A DNA stretch of 64,000 nt from Microbacterium testaceum (GTDB lineage Bacteria; Actinomycetota; Actinomycetes; Actinomycetales; Microbacteriaceae): NCBI RefSeq assembly GCF_029761935.1, contig NZ_CP121699.1:2542001-2606000 (forward strand), written 5' to 3'. Within the stretch, counting starts at the first letter, position 1. Each line of letters starts with the position of its first letter. The translations under genes and the position numbers were made by a program. A model generated the notes under the pieces. That model ran no database searches. It was not told where the DNA came from and worked only from the letters and a program-made list of their open reading frames with translations. Positions 33,129 to 41,600 of the stretch are shown one piece after another.

Positions 33129-34319
33129 GTGAAGAGGATGACGACAGATTCCGTGCAGTCGGTCAACGGCGTGAGCCAGTTGTTCCAGCTGCTGCGAGAC
33201 GGCGTACCGCGTACGCGAGCGGAGCTGGCCAAGTCGACCGGCCTCGCCCGATCGACGGTCGCCGTGCGCGTCGACGAACTCATGCGCATGGGCCTCATCA
33301 CCCCCGTCGCCGACGCGGTGTCCACCGGCGGACGGCCGCCGTCGCAGTTCGCGATCAACCCCGCGGCCAAGGTCGTCGTCGCCGTCGACCTCGGTGCCTC
33401 GCACGCGACGGTCGCGATCGCCGACCTCACCGGCAAGGTGCTCAGCGAGCGCACCGGCGACATCGACATCGCCACGGGTCCCGAGCCCGTGCTCACCTGG
33501 CTCGTCGAGACCGCGACGGCGCTGCTCTCCGAGTCGGGCCGCTCCACCTCCGACGTGGCCGCGATGGGCATCGGCGTCCCCGGCCCCGTCGAGCACTCCA
33601 CCGGACAGCCGGTGAACCCCCCGATCATGCCCGGCTGGGATCGCTTCGACATCCCCGGCTGGATCTACCAGCACATGCCGGTTCCCGTCCTCGTCGACAA
33701 CGACGTCAACATCATGGCGCTGGGCGAGCGCAGCATCGCCTGGCCCGCCGTCGACCACTTCATGTTCGTGAAGGTCGCCACCGGCATCGGCACCGGCATC
33801 ATCTCCGACGGTCACCTGCAGCGCGGAGCCCAGGGCATCGCCGGCGACATCGGTCACGTCCAGGTCGCGCGCGGCGCCGACATCCCGTGCCAGTGCGGCA
33901 ATCGCGGATGCCTCGAGGCCTTGGCATCCGGTCCCGCGATCGCGCGCGCGCTGCGCGCGCAGGGCATCGACGCGCACACCGGCTCCGACGTGGTCGACCT
34001 CGTCAAGCGCGGCAACATCGACGCGATCCAGGCCGTGCGCCAGGCGGGTCGTGACATCGGCGAGGTGCTCACGACGTGCGTGAGCCTGATGAACCCCTCG
34101 GTGATCGCGATCGGCGGGTCCATGGCGCGCGTGGGCGAGCATCTCATCGCGGGCGTTCGCGAGGTCGTGTACACGCGCTCCACGCCGCTGGCCACCGAGT
34201 ACCTCTCGATCGTCCAGTCGGTCGCCGCCGAGAAGGCCGCCGTGATCGGCGCGAGCATGCTCGCGGTCGAGCACGCCCTCGCCCCCGAATCGCTGAACGC
34301 CGCGTTCCTCCGCGCCTGA
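33129..34319 (+). CDS. ROK-family transcriptional regulator (NagC/XylR type)
   Basis: Sugar-responsive regulator of 396 residues. The N-terminal winged HTH is RAELAKSTGLARSTVAVRVDELMRMGLI, followed by GGRPPSQFAIN, the usual link to the kinase-like sensor. GIGVPGPVEHSTG and the zinc site CQCGNRGCLEALASG identify ROK. GTG at 33129 is used; ATG at 33138 is an alternative. It follows the importer genes and is the only regulator inside the 19-47 kb block that shares the CTTTTG-N12-CAAAAG sites, so it is the best candidate to bind them; ROK operators of this general TTTTG/CAAAA form are known for XylR-like members. That link is inference. Confidence 0.87.
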   Translation: MKRMTTDSVQSVNGVSQLFQLLRDGVPRTRAELAKSTGLARSTVAVRVDELMRMGLITPVADAVSTGGRPPSQFAINPAAKVVVAVDLGASHATVAIADLTGKVLSERTGDIDIATGPEPVLTWLVETATALLSESGRSTSDVAAMGIGVPGPVEHSTGQPVNPPIMPGWDRFDIPGWIYQHMPVPVLVDNDVNIMALGERSIAWPAVDHFMFVKVATGIGTGIISDGHLQRGAQGIAGDIGHVQVARGADIPCQCGNRGCLEALASGPAIARALRAQGIDAHTGSDVVDLVKRGNIDAIQAVRQAGRDIGEVLTTCVSLMNPSVIAIGGSMARVGEHLIAGVREVVYTRSTPLATEYLSIVQSVAAEKAAVIGASMLAVEHALAPESLNAAFLRA

Positions 34320-34341
34320 CCCGCGACGGGTCGCTGCCGCC

Positions 34342-34413
34342 GCACAACTCCTGCAGATCGGACGGTTCCGCGCCGTCGGTGAGCCGCGGGCGCGCGATAT
34401 GAAGGAGTTGTGC
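34342..34413. repeat. Family I palindromic element R3
   Basis: Arms GCACAACTCCT (34342-34352) and AGGAGTTGTGC (34403-34413) pair perfectly. Inside is GACGG-N7-CCGTC, then a stretch ending CGCGCGAT. Layout matches R4. Confidence 0.7.
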
Positions 34414-34479
34414 CCCCGTGCCGGGGTTCCCGATGGGGCCGGCCGGCGGGGCCGCTGCGCCATGCCGGGGCGGTGGCGC

Positions 34480-34555
34480 GTGCACAACTCCTGCAGATGG
34501 GCGTGTTCTGCGCCCTCGGTGGGCCGCAGTCGCGCGATGCGCAGGAGTTGTGCAC
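34480..34555. repeat. Family I palindromic element R4
   Basis: Arms GTGCACAACTCCTGC (34480-34494) and GCAGGAGTTGTGCAC (34541-34555) pair perfectly over 15 bp. Inner GGGCG-N7-CGCCC and CGCGCGAT correspond to those in R3 although the inner stem bases differ, suggesting the fold is conserved. Confidence 0.75.
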
Positions 34556-34711
34556 CCGAGTCGGGGTTGTCGGTCCGGCGGGTGGGTGGTGAACCGGTCC
34601 GGCGCGTACGGCGGCGGATCGTTTCCCCGACAGGCCGATTCCGGATGCCGGGACCCTGGCGCGTCGTGAATCCCCCGCGGCCGTGCCCGGTGCGTCGCCG
34701 GTCCCTCCCGT

Positions 34712-34794
34712 GGCAGGACGCAGGACATCTGGCGGCGGCGGGCCACCGGGCCGGGCGAAGAGGCCCCGAACGGGTCGATGTTCCTGCGTTGTGG
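34712..34794. repeat. Family I palindromic element R9 (diverged)
   Basis: Left arm GGCAGGACGCAGGACAT and right arm ATGTTCCTGCGTTGTGG pair imperfectly; the CTGCGTTGTGG end matches the other family I arms. Confidence 0.5.
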
Positions 34795-34837
34795 CCGGGG
34801 CAGGCCAGGCCGGGGCGGGCCAGGCCGGGGCAGGCCG
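34793..34837. repeat. Three tandem 15-bp repeats
   Basis: GGCCGGGGCRGGCCA is repeated at 34793, 34808 and 34823 with one or two changes. It abuts element R9. No coding or regulatory role is apparent. Confidence 0.7.
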
Positions 34838-34919
34838 GGCGTGCGCGGGCCCGGGAGGCGGGCCGGACCAGCGCACGAGGAACGCCCGCAGTGCACGAGC
34901 ACGGCGGACGTCGTCGATC

Positions 34920-34956
34920 GCTCGCGGCGCGGAGTGTCCCTCTCCACGCCGCGAGC
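34920..34956 (-). terminator. Terminator of the DUF916 gene
   Basis: GCTCGCGGCG (34920-34929) pairs perfectly with CGCCGCGAGC (34947-34956) across a 17-base loop, six bases past the stop of the minus-strand gene. Confidence 0.55.
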
Positions 34957-34961
34957 GGGTC

Positions 34962-36197
34962 TCAGGGCGACCGGCGCGAGGCGCGGGTCGGGGCGGGGGA
35001 GAGAGCCTCGGGGACTCCCCCCGTGTCGGCCACGCCGCCGGCGGGCACCGGCTCGCGCTCGGCGGCCGCACCCGTCGCGGCGCCGGGCCCAGCGGCATCC
35101 GTCCCGTCGGCATCCGTCCCCTCGGCAGCTGATCCGGATCCGTCGGCATCTGCCCGCGCGGCAGCCACGGCGGCGGCGATCTCCCGGGCGTGGGCCGCTC
35201 GACGGCGTCGGGCGGCGATGACGCGCCAGGCCACGAGCAGGGCGACCACGGCGAGGATCGCGAGCGCCGTCCACGGCACGGCGGCCGTGGCGGCCGCGCC
35301 CTGCGACACGAGGGGGTCGAGGGCCGACGGCTCCGCGCCGGCCAGTGTGCGCGAGACGACCTGCGAGGTGGCGGTGACGTCGGCTGACAGCAGCACGAGG
35401 GGGACGACGCCGGCGACCTCGACGGTGCGTTTCAGCGAGCTGCCGGGGAGCAGCTCGGGGGCGTCGTCGGCCGCGGTCACGCGCGCCCAGCCGAACGGCC
35501 CGCCGAGGGCGACCTCGACGTTCGGGTCGAGACGCGTGTTGCCGGTGTTGGTCAGGGTGTAGCCCACGGTCGCGGATCCCGTCTCGGCGGGGTTCGTGGT
35601 GCCGTGGTAGTCGACGACGACGTCGCCGATCGCGAGGGAGGGGGCGAGGTCGCCCTGCACGCGGAGGTGTACACGCGAGCCCAGGCGACGTTCGGTGACG
35701 GTGCCGTTGTCGGCCGTGACGAGCATGGATGCCACGATGCCGGCCGCGTAGTCGCCCGGGGCGGCGTCGGCGGGCACGGTGACGGTGAAGGGGACCTCGG
35801 CGCTCGCGCCGCTGTCGAGGGTGAGTTCGGGGGATGCGATCGAGACCCAGCTGCCGAGGTCGGTGGATTCCGCGCCCCCGGCGAGGATGTCGAGGGCTCC
35901 GTCGTCGGTGAGGAAGCCGTCGGCGGCGTACACGCGCAGGGTGATCGGCTGGGGGCTGCGGTTCGCGACGTACAGGGCGTCGCCGACCGTGCCGCCGGGC
36001 ATCAGGTCGTAGGCGTAGTTGGGCCGGTCGCGCCCTTGCGCGGTGTCGGCGGGTTTCACGCTCCACGTGACCGTGGTGTCGGGGGAGGGGGCGGCTTCCG
36101 CGGAGGCGGCGAGGGGCGTTCCCAGCAGCAGCGCGAGGCCGGCGAGGAAGGCGAGGAGGAGTCGGAGGGGACGGGGAGTGGTCTTCGCCTGGGACAT
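34962..36197 (-). CDS. DUF916 (WxL-interacting, CscA-like) membrane-anchored surface protein
   Basis: Predicted cell-wall-facing scaffold of 411 residues. Signal peptide to about residue 33; two extracellular beta domains follow (TVTWSVKPADTAQG, then PFTVTVPADAAPGDYAAGI, the DUF916 hallmark); a transmembrane helix near 310-330 (ALAILAVVALLVAW) precedes an Arg/Ala/Asp-rich cytoplasmic tail of about 80 residues. In lactobacilli such proteins hold WxL-domain proteins on peptidoglycan. The upstream gene is a WxL-like protein, the expected partner. A hairpin (36225-36263) separates the two genes, so it may be expressed at lower level. Confidence 0.75.
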   Translation of the reverse strand: MSQAKTTPRPLRLLLAFLAGLALLLGTPLAASAEAAPSPDTTVTWSVKPADTAQGRDRPNYAYDLMPGGTVGDALYVANRSPQPITLRVYAADGFLTDDGALDILAGGAESTDLGSWVSIASPELTLDSGASAEVPFTVTVPADAAPGDYAAGIVASMLVTADNGTVTERRLGSRVHLRVQGDLAPSLAIGDVVVDYHGTTNPAETGSATVGYTLTNTGNTRLDPNVEVALGGPFGWARVTAADDAPELLPGSSLKRTVEVAGVVPLVLLSADVTATSQVVSRTLAGAEPSALDPLVSQGAAATAAVPWTALAILAVVALLVAWRVIAARRRRAAHAREIAAAVAAARADADGSGSAAEGTDADGTDAAGPGAATGAAAEREPVPAGGVADTGGVPEALSPAPTRASRRSP

Positions 36198-36224
36198 GGG
36201 CGTGGCTTTCGTGTGGAAGGGATC

Positions 36225-36263
36225 CCGTCGGGGCCGCGCTCTCGAGGGGCGCGACCCCGACGG
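36225..36263 (-). terminator. Hairpin between the WxL-like and DUF916 genes
   Basis: CCGTCGGGGCCGCGC (36225-36239) pairs with 36249-36263 with one mismatch and a nine-base loop, eight bases past the WxL-like stop. It could end transcription or adjust the ratio of the two surface proteins. Confidence 0.6.
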
Positions 36264-36271
36264 GGAGGGGG

Positions 36272-37543
36272 TCAGCTGAGGGCGGTCAGCGTCACGGTCG
36301 CGGTGTAGGTGCCGCGGGGGGTCTCGAGCGGGAGCTTGAGATCCAGGTCGGCGCCCACGAGCGAGCTACCCCGCTCGTGGCCGTCGTTCGCCTGCGCGAG
36401 GGTGCGGGCGACCGAGAGGCCCTGGCCGCTGTCGAAGCCCGAGGGCACGGGGGCCCCGGCGACGGCGCCGCCCTGCGTCTCGAGCACCTCGGGCGTCCAG
36501 CCGAGGTACGTGCTCGACACCTCCTGGCCGTCGGCGGCGAAGTTCGACACCTGCGCGGTCAGGGACCAGCCGGGGTTGCCGGCCCGGGTGTCCTGGACGC
36601 GGATCGGGACGATCTCGCCCGCTGCTGCGTAGTGGTCGAGGTTCTCGGTCGCCACTCCGAGGTCGACGAGGCGCGAGGTGCCCTCGATCGACCAGGTGAG
36701 TTCGCCCGAACCCTGGCCGGGGACGGTCACCGCGATCGACTGGTCGCCCGCGGGAGGGGCGGTCGGAGCCTCACCCGTGTAGTCGCCGGTGGTCGAGCCG
36801 GCGCGCACGCCCGCGCCGAACGCCGCCGCCGGGGTGTTCCCGTCGAGGGCGAGAGCGCCGTACACGGTGGTGTTCGCCACGCGCAGGTTCGCGGTGTTCC
36901 CGGTGAGCGAGAGGCCCCCTCCGATCGAGTTGGCGAAGGCGTCGGAGCCGCCGTCGGCCGTCGCGCCGATCAGCACGTCGCGCGAGCTGCCGCTCACGGT
37001 GACGTCGCCCTTGACGACGGCGCCGGTCATCGACACGCCCCAGCCCGAGCCGTCAATCGACACGTCCGCACCGACCGACGTGCGCACGACGTCGACGTAG
37101 GTGGCCTGCTGCGTGAGCAGCGAGCCCGAGATCGCGCTGTCGACGACCTCGACGTCGATGCCGCCGGCTTCCACCGAGCCCCCGACCTTGAGGTCGTTGA
37201 CGTAGAGGAAGCCCACGGTGGTGTCGGCGGAGTAGGCGCTGACGTCGCCGGCGACGCTCGTGCCGTCGAGCGAGACGCCGTAGGCGTCGGTGGCGACGAC
37301 GTCTCCGGTGACCGTGACCGAGGTGGCATCCAGCCAACCGCCCGCCTCGACGACGATGTCGCCCTCGACGGTCGCGCCGCCGAGGACGCAGTCCGCCCCT
37401 CCCGGGACGATGAGGTTGCCCGAGACGGTCTGGCTGCCCAGGTCGTCGGTGCAGGTGAGGTCGGCCGCGTACGCGGGGACCGCGACCACGCTGCCCCCGA
37501 TGACGAGGAGGCCGACGATGGTCAGTTTCGTGATTCTGTTCAT
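36272..37543 (-). CDS. WxL-like secreted surface protein with beta-solenoid N-terminal region
   Basis: Exported protein of 423 residues. Signal peptide MNRITKLTIVG... ends near 25 (AYA). Residues 30-245 are short repeated V-x-G-D/S-V beta strands (GDVVAT, GDVSAY, GGSVEA, GSLLTQ, GADVSI, GDVTVS), resembling a polymer-forming beta-solenoid. The C-terminal ~170 residues resemble a WxL domain: VQDTRAGNPGWSLTAQVSNF gives W-S-L, then LGWTPEV, and the end is YTATVTLTAL. The second Trp of classical WxL domains is absent. GAGGAAGAA precedes ATG at 37543, 17 bases after the Tat-barrel gene. Probably non-covalently wall bound via the DUF916 partner. Confidence 0.65.
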   Translation of the reverse strand: MNRITKLTIVGLLVIGGSVVAVPAYAADLTCTDDLGSQTVSGNLIVPGGADCVLGGATVEGDIVVEAGGWLDATSVTVTGDVVATDAYGVSLDGTSVAGDVSAYSADTTVGFLYVNDLKVGGSVEAGGIDVEVVDSAISGSLLTQQATYVDVVRTSVGADVSIDGSGWGVSMTGAVVKGDVTVSGSSRDVLIGATADGGSDAFANSIGGGLSLTGNTANLRVANTTVYGALALDGNTPAAAFGAGVRAGSTTGDYTGEAPTAPPAGDQSIAVTVPGQGSGELTWSIEGTSRLVDLGVATENLDHYAAAGEIVPIRVQDTRAGNPGWSLTAQVSNFAADGQEVSSTYLGWTPEVLETQGGAVAGAPVPSGFDSGQGLSVARTLAQANDGHERGSSLVGADLDLKLPLETPRGTYTATVTLTALS

Positions 37544-37560
37544 CAGTTCTTCCTCGTCGC

Positions 37561-38589
37561 TCAGCCGCGCAGGGCTGCGATGTTGTCGTAGCTGCGGTCG
37601 GCGTTCGCGAGCGAGTTCCCGGGGTTGACCGGCACCGTGGAGGCGTTGTCCTGCTCGAACATGCCGAAGCGCTGGCCGCGGTCGCGCAGCTGCGACAGGA
37701 ACGCCGTGTAGTCGATGTTCCCGGCGCCGAACTCGACGATGTCGTAGCCGTTTGCACTGTTCGGATTGAGCGCGCCGTCCTTCAGATGGAGGATCGGGAA
37801 CCGCCGGGGGTCGCGCTTGATGTAGTCGATCGGCTCGAAACCGGGGTACAGGTGCTTTCCGACGTGCGCCCAGTAGACGTCCATCTCGAAGAACACCGTC
37901 TCGGGGTTGAGGTTCTCCCAGTACAGGTCGTACACGCGCTCGTTGGTGTCGGTGGTGAAGCCCCACTCCTGCGCGTGGTTGTGCAGGTAGAGCTTGATGC
38001 CCGCGGCGCGACCCTTCTCGCCCATCTGGTTCCACGTGCCGATGGCCTGCATCCACGGATCCTTGGCGAGGGGACCGCCGTAGCCTCCGGCGATGGGGCC
38101 GCCCTGGCCCAGGTGCGGCATGCCCAGCACGTGGGCGATGTCGAGCTGCTGGTCGATGTTGGCCGGGGTGAGGTTGACGTGCGCGCCGGTCGCGCGCAGG
38201 CCGTTGTCATCGAGCAACTGGCGGATCTCCTGCGGCGTGATCGCGCCGACGTTGCCCTGGGTGTAGCCCGCGAACTCGATCTCGGAGTAACCGATACGGG
38301 CCAGCTCCTCGAACACCGCGCGGAAGCCCAGCGAGCTGACCTTGTCGCGGACGGTGAAGAGCTGGATGCCGATGCGGTTGACGGGGACGAGACGCTTCCC
38401 GGCGCTGACCGGGGGAGCGGCCGCCGCGGCGCGGGCGCCGAAGGCCGTGGAGGCGGAGGCTGCGGCGGGCATGGCGGCGGCGCCGATGCCGACGGCGACG
38501 GATGACGCCGCCAGGGCCTTGAGCAGCGTGCGCCGGCTCATGGGCCGATCCGGCACCGTGGGGTGCGCGTGGTCGTGGTGGTGACTCAT
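37561..38589 (-). CDS. Tat-exported TIM-barrel (sugar phosphate isomerase/epimerase superfamily) enzyme
   Basis: Barrel enzyme of 342 residues with a clear twin-arginine signal, SRRTLLKALAASS, and cleavage near residue 45. Mature blocks: GIQLFTVRD, YSEIEFAGYTQG, YLHNHAQEWGF, VFFEMDVYWAHVGKH and ILHLKDGA, matching metal-binding barrels. Tat export implies folding with a metal cofactor before secretion. HHHDHAHP precedes the signal and may bind metal. Relatives act on 3-keto sugars as lyases or epimerases; an extracellular one fits degradation of glycosides outside the cell. GAAGGAGAG precedes ATG at 38589. A TatA/TatB-like pair is encoded 4 kb away behind the same operator. Confidence 0.8.
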   Translation of the reverse strand: MSHHHDHAHPTVPDRPMSRRTLLKALAASSVAVGIGAAAMPAAASASTAFGARAAAAAPPVSAGKRLVPVNRIGIQLFTVRDKVSSLGFRAVFEELARIGYSEIEFAGYTQGNVGAITPQEIRQLLDDNGLRATGAHVNLTPANIDQQLDIAHVLGMPHLGQGGPIAGGYGGPLAKDPWMQAIGTWNQMGEKGRAAGIKLYLHNHAQEWGFTTDTNERVYDLYWENLNPETVFFEMDVYWAHVGKHLYPGFEPIDYIKRDPRRFPILHLKDGALNPNSANGYDIVEFGAGNIDYTAFLSQLRDRGQRFGMFEQDNASTVPVNPGNSLANADRSYDNIAALRG

Positions 38590-38640
38590 GACTCTCCTTC
38601 GAGGTGGGTCCGCCCCGGGGTCGGGGACGACCGTGAGGGT

Positions 38641-38669
38641 GGTGGGGGCCGCGGTACGCGACCCCCACC
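38641..38669 (-). terminator. Hairpin after the large dehydrogenase-like gene
   Basis: GGTGGGGG (38641-38648) pairs with CCCCCACC (38662-38669), and inner GCG/CGC extend the stem. It lies seven bases past the stop at 38676 and 52 bases before the next start, so the operon may be partly terminated here. Confidence 0.55.
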
Positions 38670-38675
38670 GGGGTG

Positions 38676-41600
38676 TTACTTCTTGACGGTCAGGTTCGCG
38701 CTGCCGCTGCTCTTCGCGATTCCGGTCGAACCGGTGTACGACGCCTGCACCTGGTAGGCGCCCTCCGCGCTGAGCTTGGGCAGGGTCACCTGGACGGTGC
38801 CGTCTGCGCCGAGCGTGCCGGTGAGGGTGGCGACGACCGCGTTGTTGCGACGGATGGTCACCGTGGCATCACCGGTCGGGACGATGCCCGTCGACGAGGC
38901 CACCTGGACCGTGGCGGTGGCCGCCACGGCGGGCTTGACCGGCGTTGGCGAGACGGCGACAGAGGTCGTCGACTTCGCCTGCGAGACCGTGAGACGACCG
39001 ATGCCGGCCGACCCCTTGAACGTCTCGTCGGCTCCGTAGGTGGCCCGCAGGGTGTGCGTGCCGACCGGGAGGTCCGCCGGGAGGGCGACGACGGCGTTGC
39101 CGTCGGCGTCCAGGGTCGCGCGACCGAGCTCGGTGTCGCCGACCGTGAGCACGACCTCGCCCGTGGGGGCGCCGCCCTCTCCGCGCACCGACACCGTCAG
39201 GTCGCCCGGGGCGCCGTAGGTGACTCGCGGGGAGCCGAGCGAGACGAGCGTGCGGGTGTCGACCGTCGGCTCGTTGGGAGCGTCGAGGTCGATCGTGAAC
39301 GACACCGAACCGAGCTCCGACACGTTGCCACCGGTGTCGGTGGCGCGGTAGCGGATGTCGTAGGCGCCGTCCTGATCGAACGTCACCCCGTACTGCTGGT
39401 TCGCCGCGAGGTTCACCCAGGTCGCGCCGTTGTCGCGCGAGTACTGGACGCTCGCGAGCGTGCCGTTGTCGGCGGCCTGCACCGAGAAGCGGACCGGCTC
39501 GTTGAACACGCCGCCGACACCCGTCGGGGTGGCGGGGGCCAGCGTGTGCGCGACGGTGGGGGGCGTGACGTCTCCGACGCCGTCGCCGACCATGGTCAGC
39601 GCGTCGACGGCCAGCTCGTCGGCCGAGGTGACGTAGAGCGCTCCGGTGCCCTCGGGGGCCTCGAAGGCGATTTCGACGTCCTGCCAGCCGTTACCCGCCG
39701 GGATGGTGGCGGTCGCGAAGGGCTCGGCGTCGGCCGCTCCCCAGCGCAGCTGGACCTCGCCGGCGCCGCTGGCACGGACCACGGCCCCGTCGATCCCGGC
39801 GAAGTTCACCGGGTCGAAGGCGAGGTAGTCGCCCGATCCCAGACCGCGGATGGCGTTGCCGCCCGAGGCGTCGGTGTCGGCGTAGGTGGTGACGCCCTCG
39901 CGACGGATCGCGTGCTCGGCCTGCTGCAGCTTCGGGTTCAGGCGAACGGTCGCCTCACCCGTGGCCGCCGGCAGTCCGTTGGCGCCGGCGTCGGTGTACG
40001 TGACCACGACCGCGCCGTAGAGCAGGGCACCGGGGCCGTGCTCGGGCGAGTTCGGATCGGTGCGGAAGACGCCCGTGCAGCCCGTGCCCGAGACCTCGGG
40101 GTGGGCGTGCTCGTCGTGGCCGAGACCGTAGGTCCACGTCACGCGCGAGCATTCCGTGGCGTCGCCGTCCTCGGCATCCGTCGTCGTGACCTGGAACGGG
40201 ATCGCCTGACCCCAGTCGAAGAACGCGCCGTTGCCGGGGAAGGCCACGGTCACCTCGGGCGCCTGGTTGCCGACCGAGATGGTCTGCGAGGTCAGACCGA
40301 AGCGTCCGCCCGGGTCGGACACGCGCAGTCGGGCGCTGTAGTTGCCCAGCTCCGTGTAGGTGAACGACGTGGTCGCACCGGTCGCATCGTAGGTGCCGTC
40401 ACCGTCGAAGTCCCACTCGTAGGTGAGGGCGTCTCCGTCGGGGTCGGTCGAGGTCGACGCGTCGAACGCCACCGTCAGGGGAGCCTGCGACGACGAGGTG
40501 GGGGTTGCGGTGAAACGCGCCTGGGGCGACTTGTTGCCGGCGACGTAGTCGATGCGGTACAGACCGGCATCGGGGTTCGCGCGGAAGAAGCCGTCACCGT
40601 AGTCGAGCACGTACATCGAGCCGTCGGGGCCGATCTCCATGTCCATGGGGTTGTCGTGCGGCGGCTGGCCCAGGGTGCTGAGCGCCGCGTTCGGAAGGAA
40701 GTCCTCGATGTCGCTGACCTCGAAGGTGTCCCAGTCGAGCGTGAACGCGGCGATGTAGTCCTGCGAGAACTCGCCCATGAACGCCTTGCGGTCCCAGTGC
40801 TGCGGGAGCTTCGTGGGCGAGGGGTTGGTCTCGTCGTAGTGGTAGACGGGTCCGCCCATGGGGCCCTGGCCGGTACCGGCGCCGAAGTTCACCAGCTCGT
40901 CCCACGGCTGGTCGCCGGGGTTGTCGCCGTACCAGAGGGTCGCGGGCTGCGCGGGCGGAAGGTCGGTGAGACCGGTGTTCCACCGCGACTCGTTCTTGAG
41001 GTTCTGCGGGTCGAAGAACGCACCCGGCGTCGCCGTGGCGAAGTCCCAGTCGTTGTAGGCCTGGTTGTCGGCGTGGACGTAGGGCCACCCGGCGTTCTGG
41101 GGCTCGTCGAGGCTGATGGCGTTCCACTCCACCAGACCCATGGGCCCGCGGCCCGCGGTCTCGGCGACGGCCTTCGTGGCGTCGGGGCCGTAGTCGCCCC
41201 ACGACAGCGAGTTGGTCTCGATGTCGACCTCGATGCGGAACGGGTTGCGCACGCCCATCACGAAGATCTCGGGGCGGGTGAGTTCGGTTCCGGGGGCGAA
41301 GAGGTTGCCCTCGGGGATCGTGTAGGAGCCGTCGTCCTCGACGTGGATGCGCAGGATCTTGCCGCGCAGGTCGTTGGTGTTGCCGGCGCCGCGGCGCGAG
41401 TCGAATCCGGGGTTGTAGCCGGGGGCGTCGTTGTTCGGCGCGAAGCCGTTCGCTCCCGGAGTGGATGCCGGGGTGTTGTCGCCCGTGCTCAGGTAGAGAT
41501 TGCCGTCGGCGTCGAATCCGATGTCGGCGCCGACGTGGCAGCACTGCCCGCGCTGGACCTCGACATCGAGGACGACCTGCTCGCTCGCGAGGTCGAGGGA

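Larger units (their letters stand above)
34320..34961. other. Intergenic region between converging units (642 bp)
   Basis: Holds three palindromic elements (34342-34413, 34480-34555, 34712-34794), a 15-bp tandem repeat (34793-34837) and a terminator hairpin (34920-34956). All open frames here are low-complexity shadows; no gene is supported. Confidence 0.6.

Noticed and set aside
26474..34841. CRISPR array from regularly recurring CACAAC/CTCCTGC words
   Set aside because: Only a few copies, arranged as palindromic pairs with variable spacing and no uniform spacers; no cas genes nearby.
34320..34961. Several open frames of 60-150 codons in the long intergenic region
   Set aside because: All are Arg/Gly/Pro-rich, overlap palindromes and tandem repeats, and show no domain.
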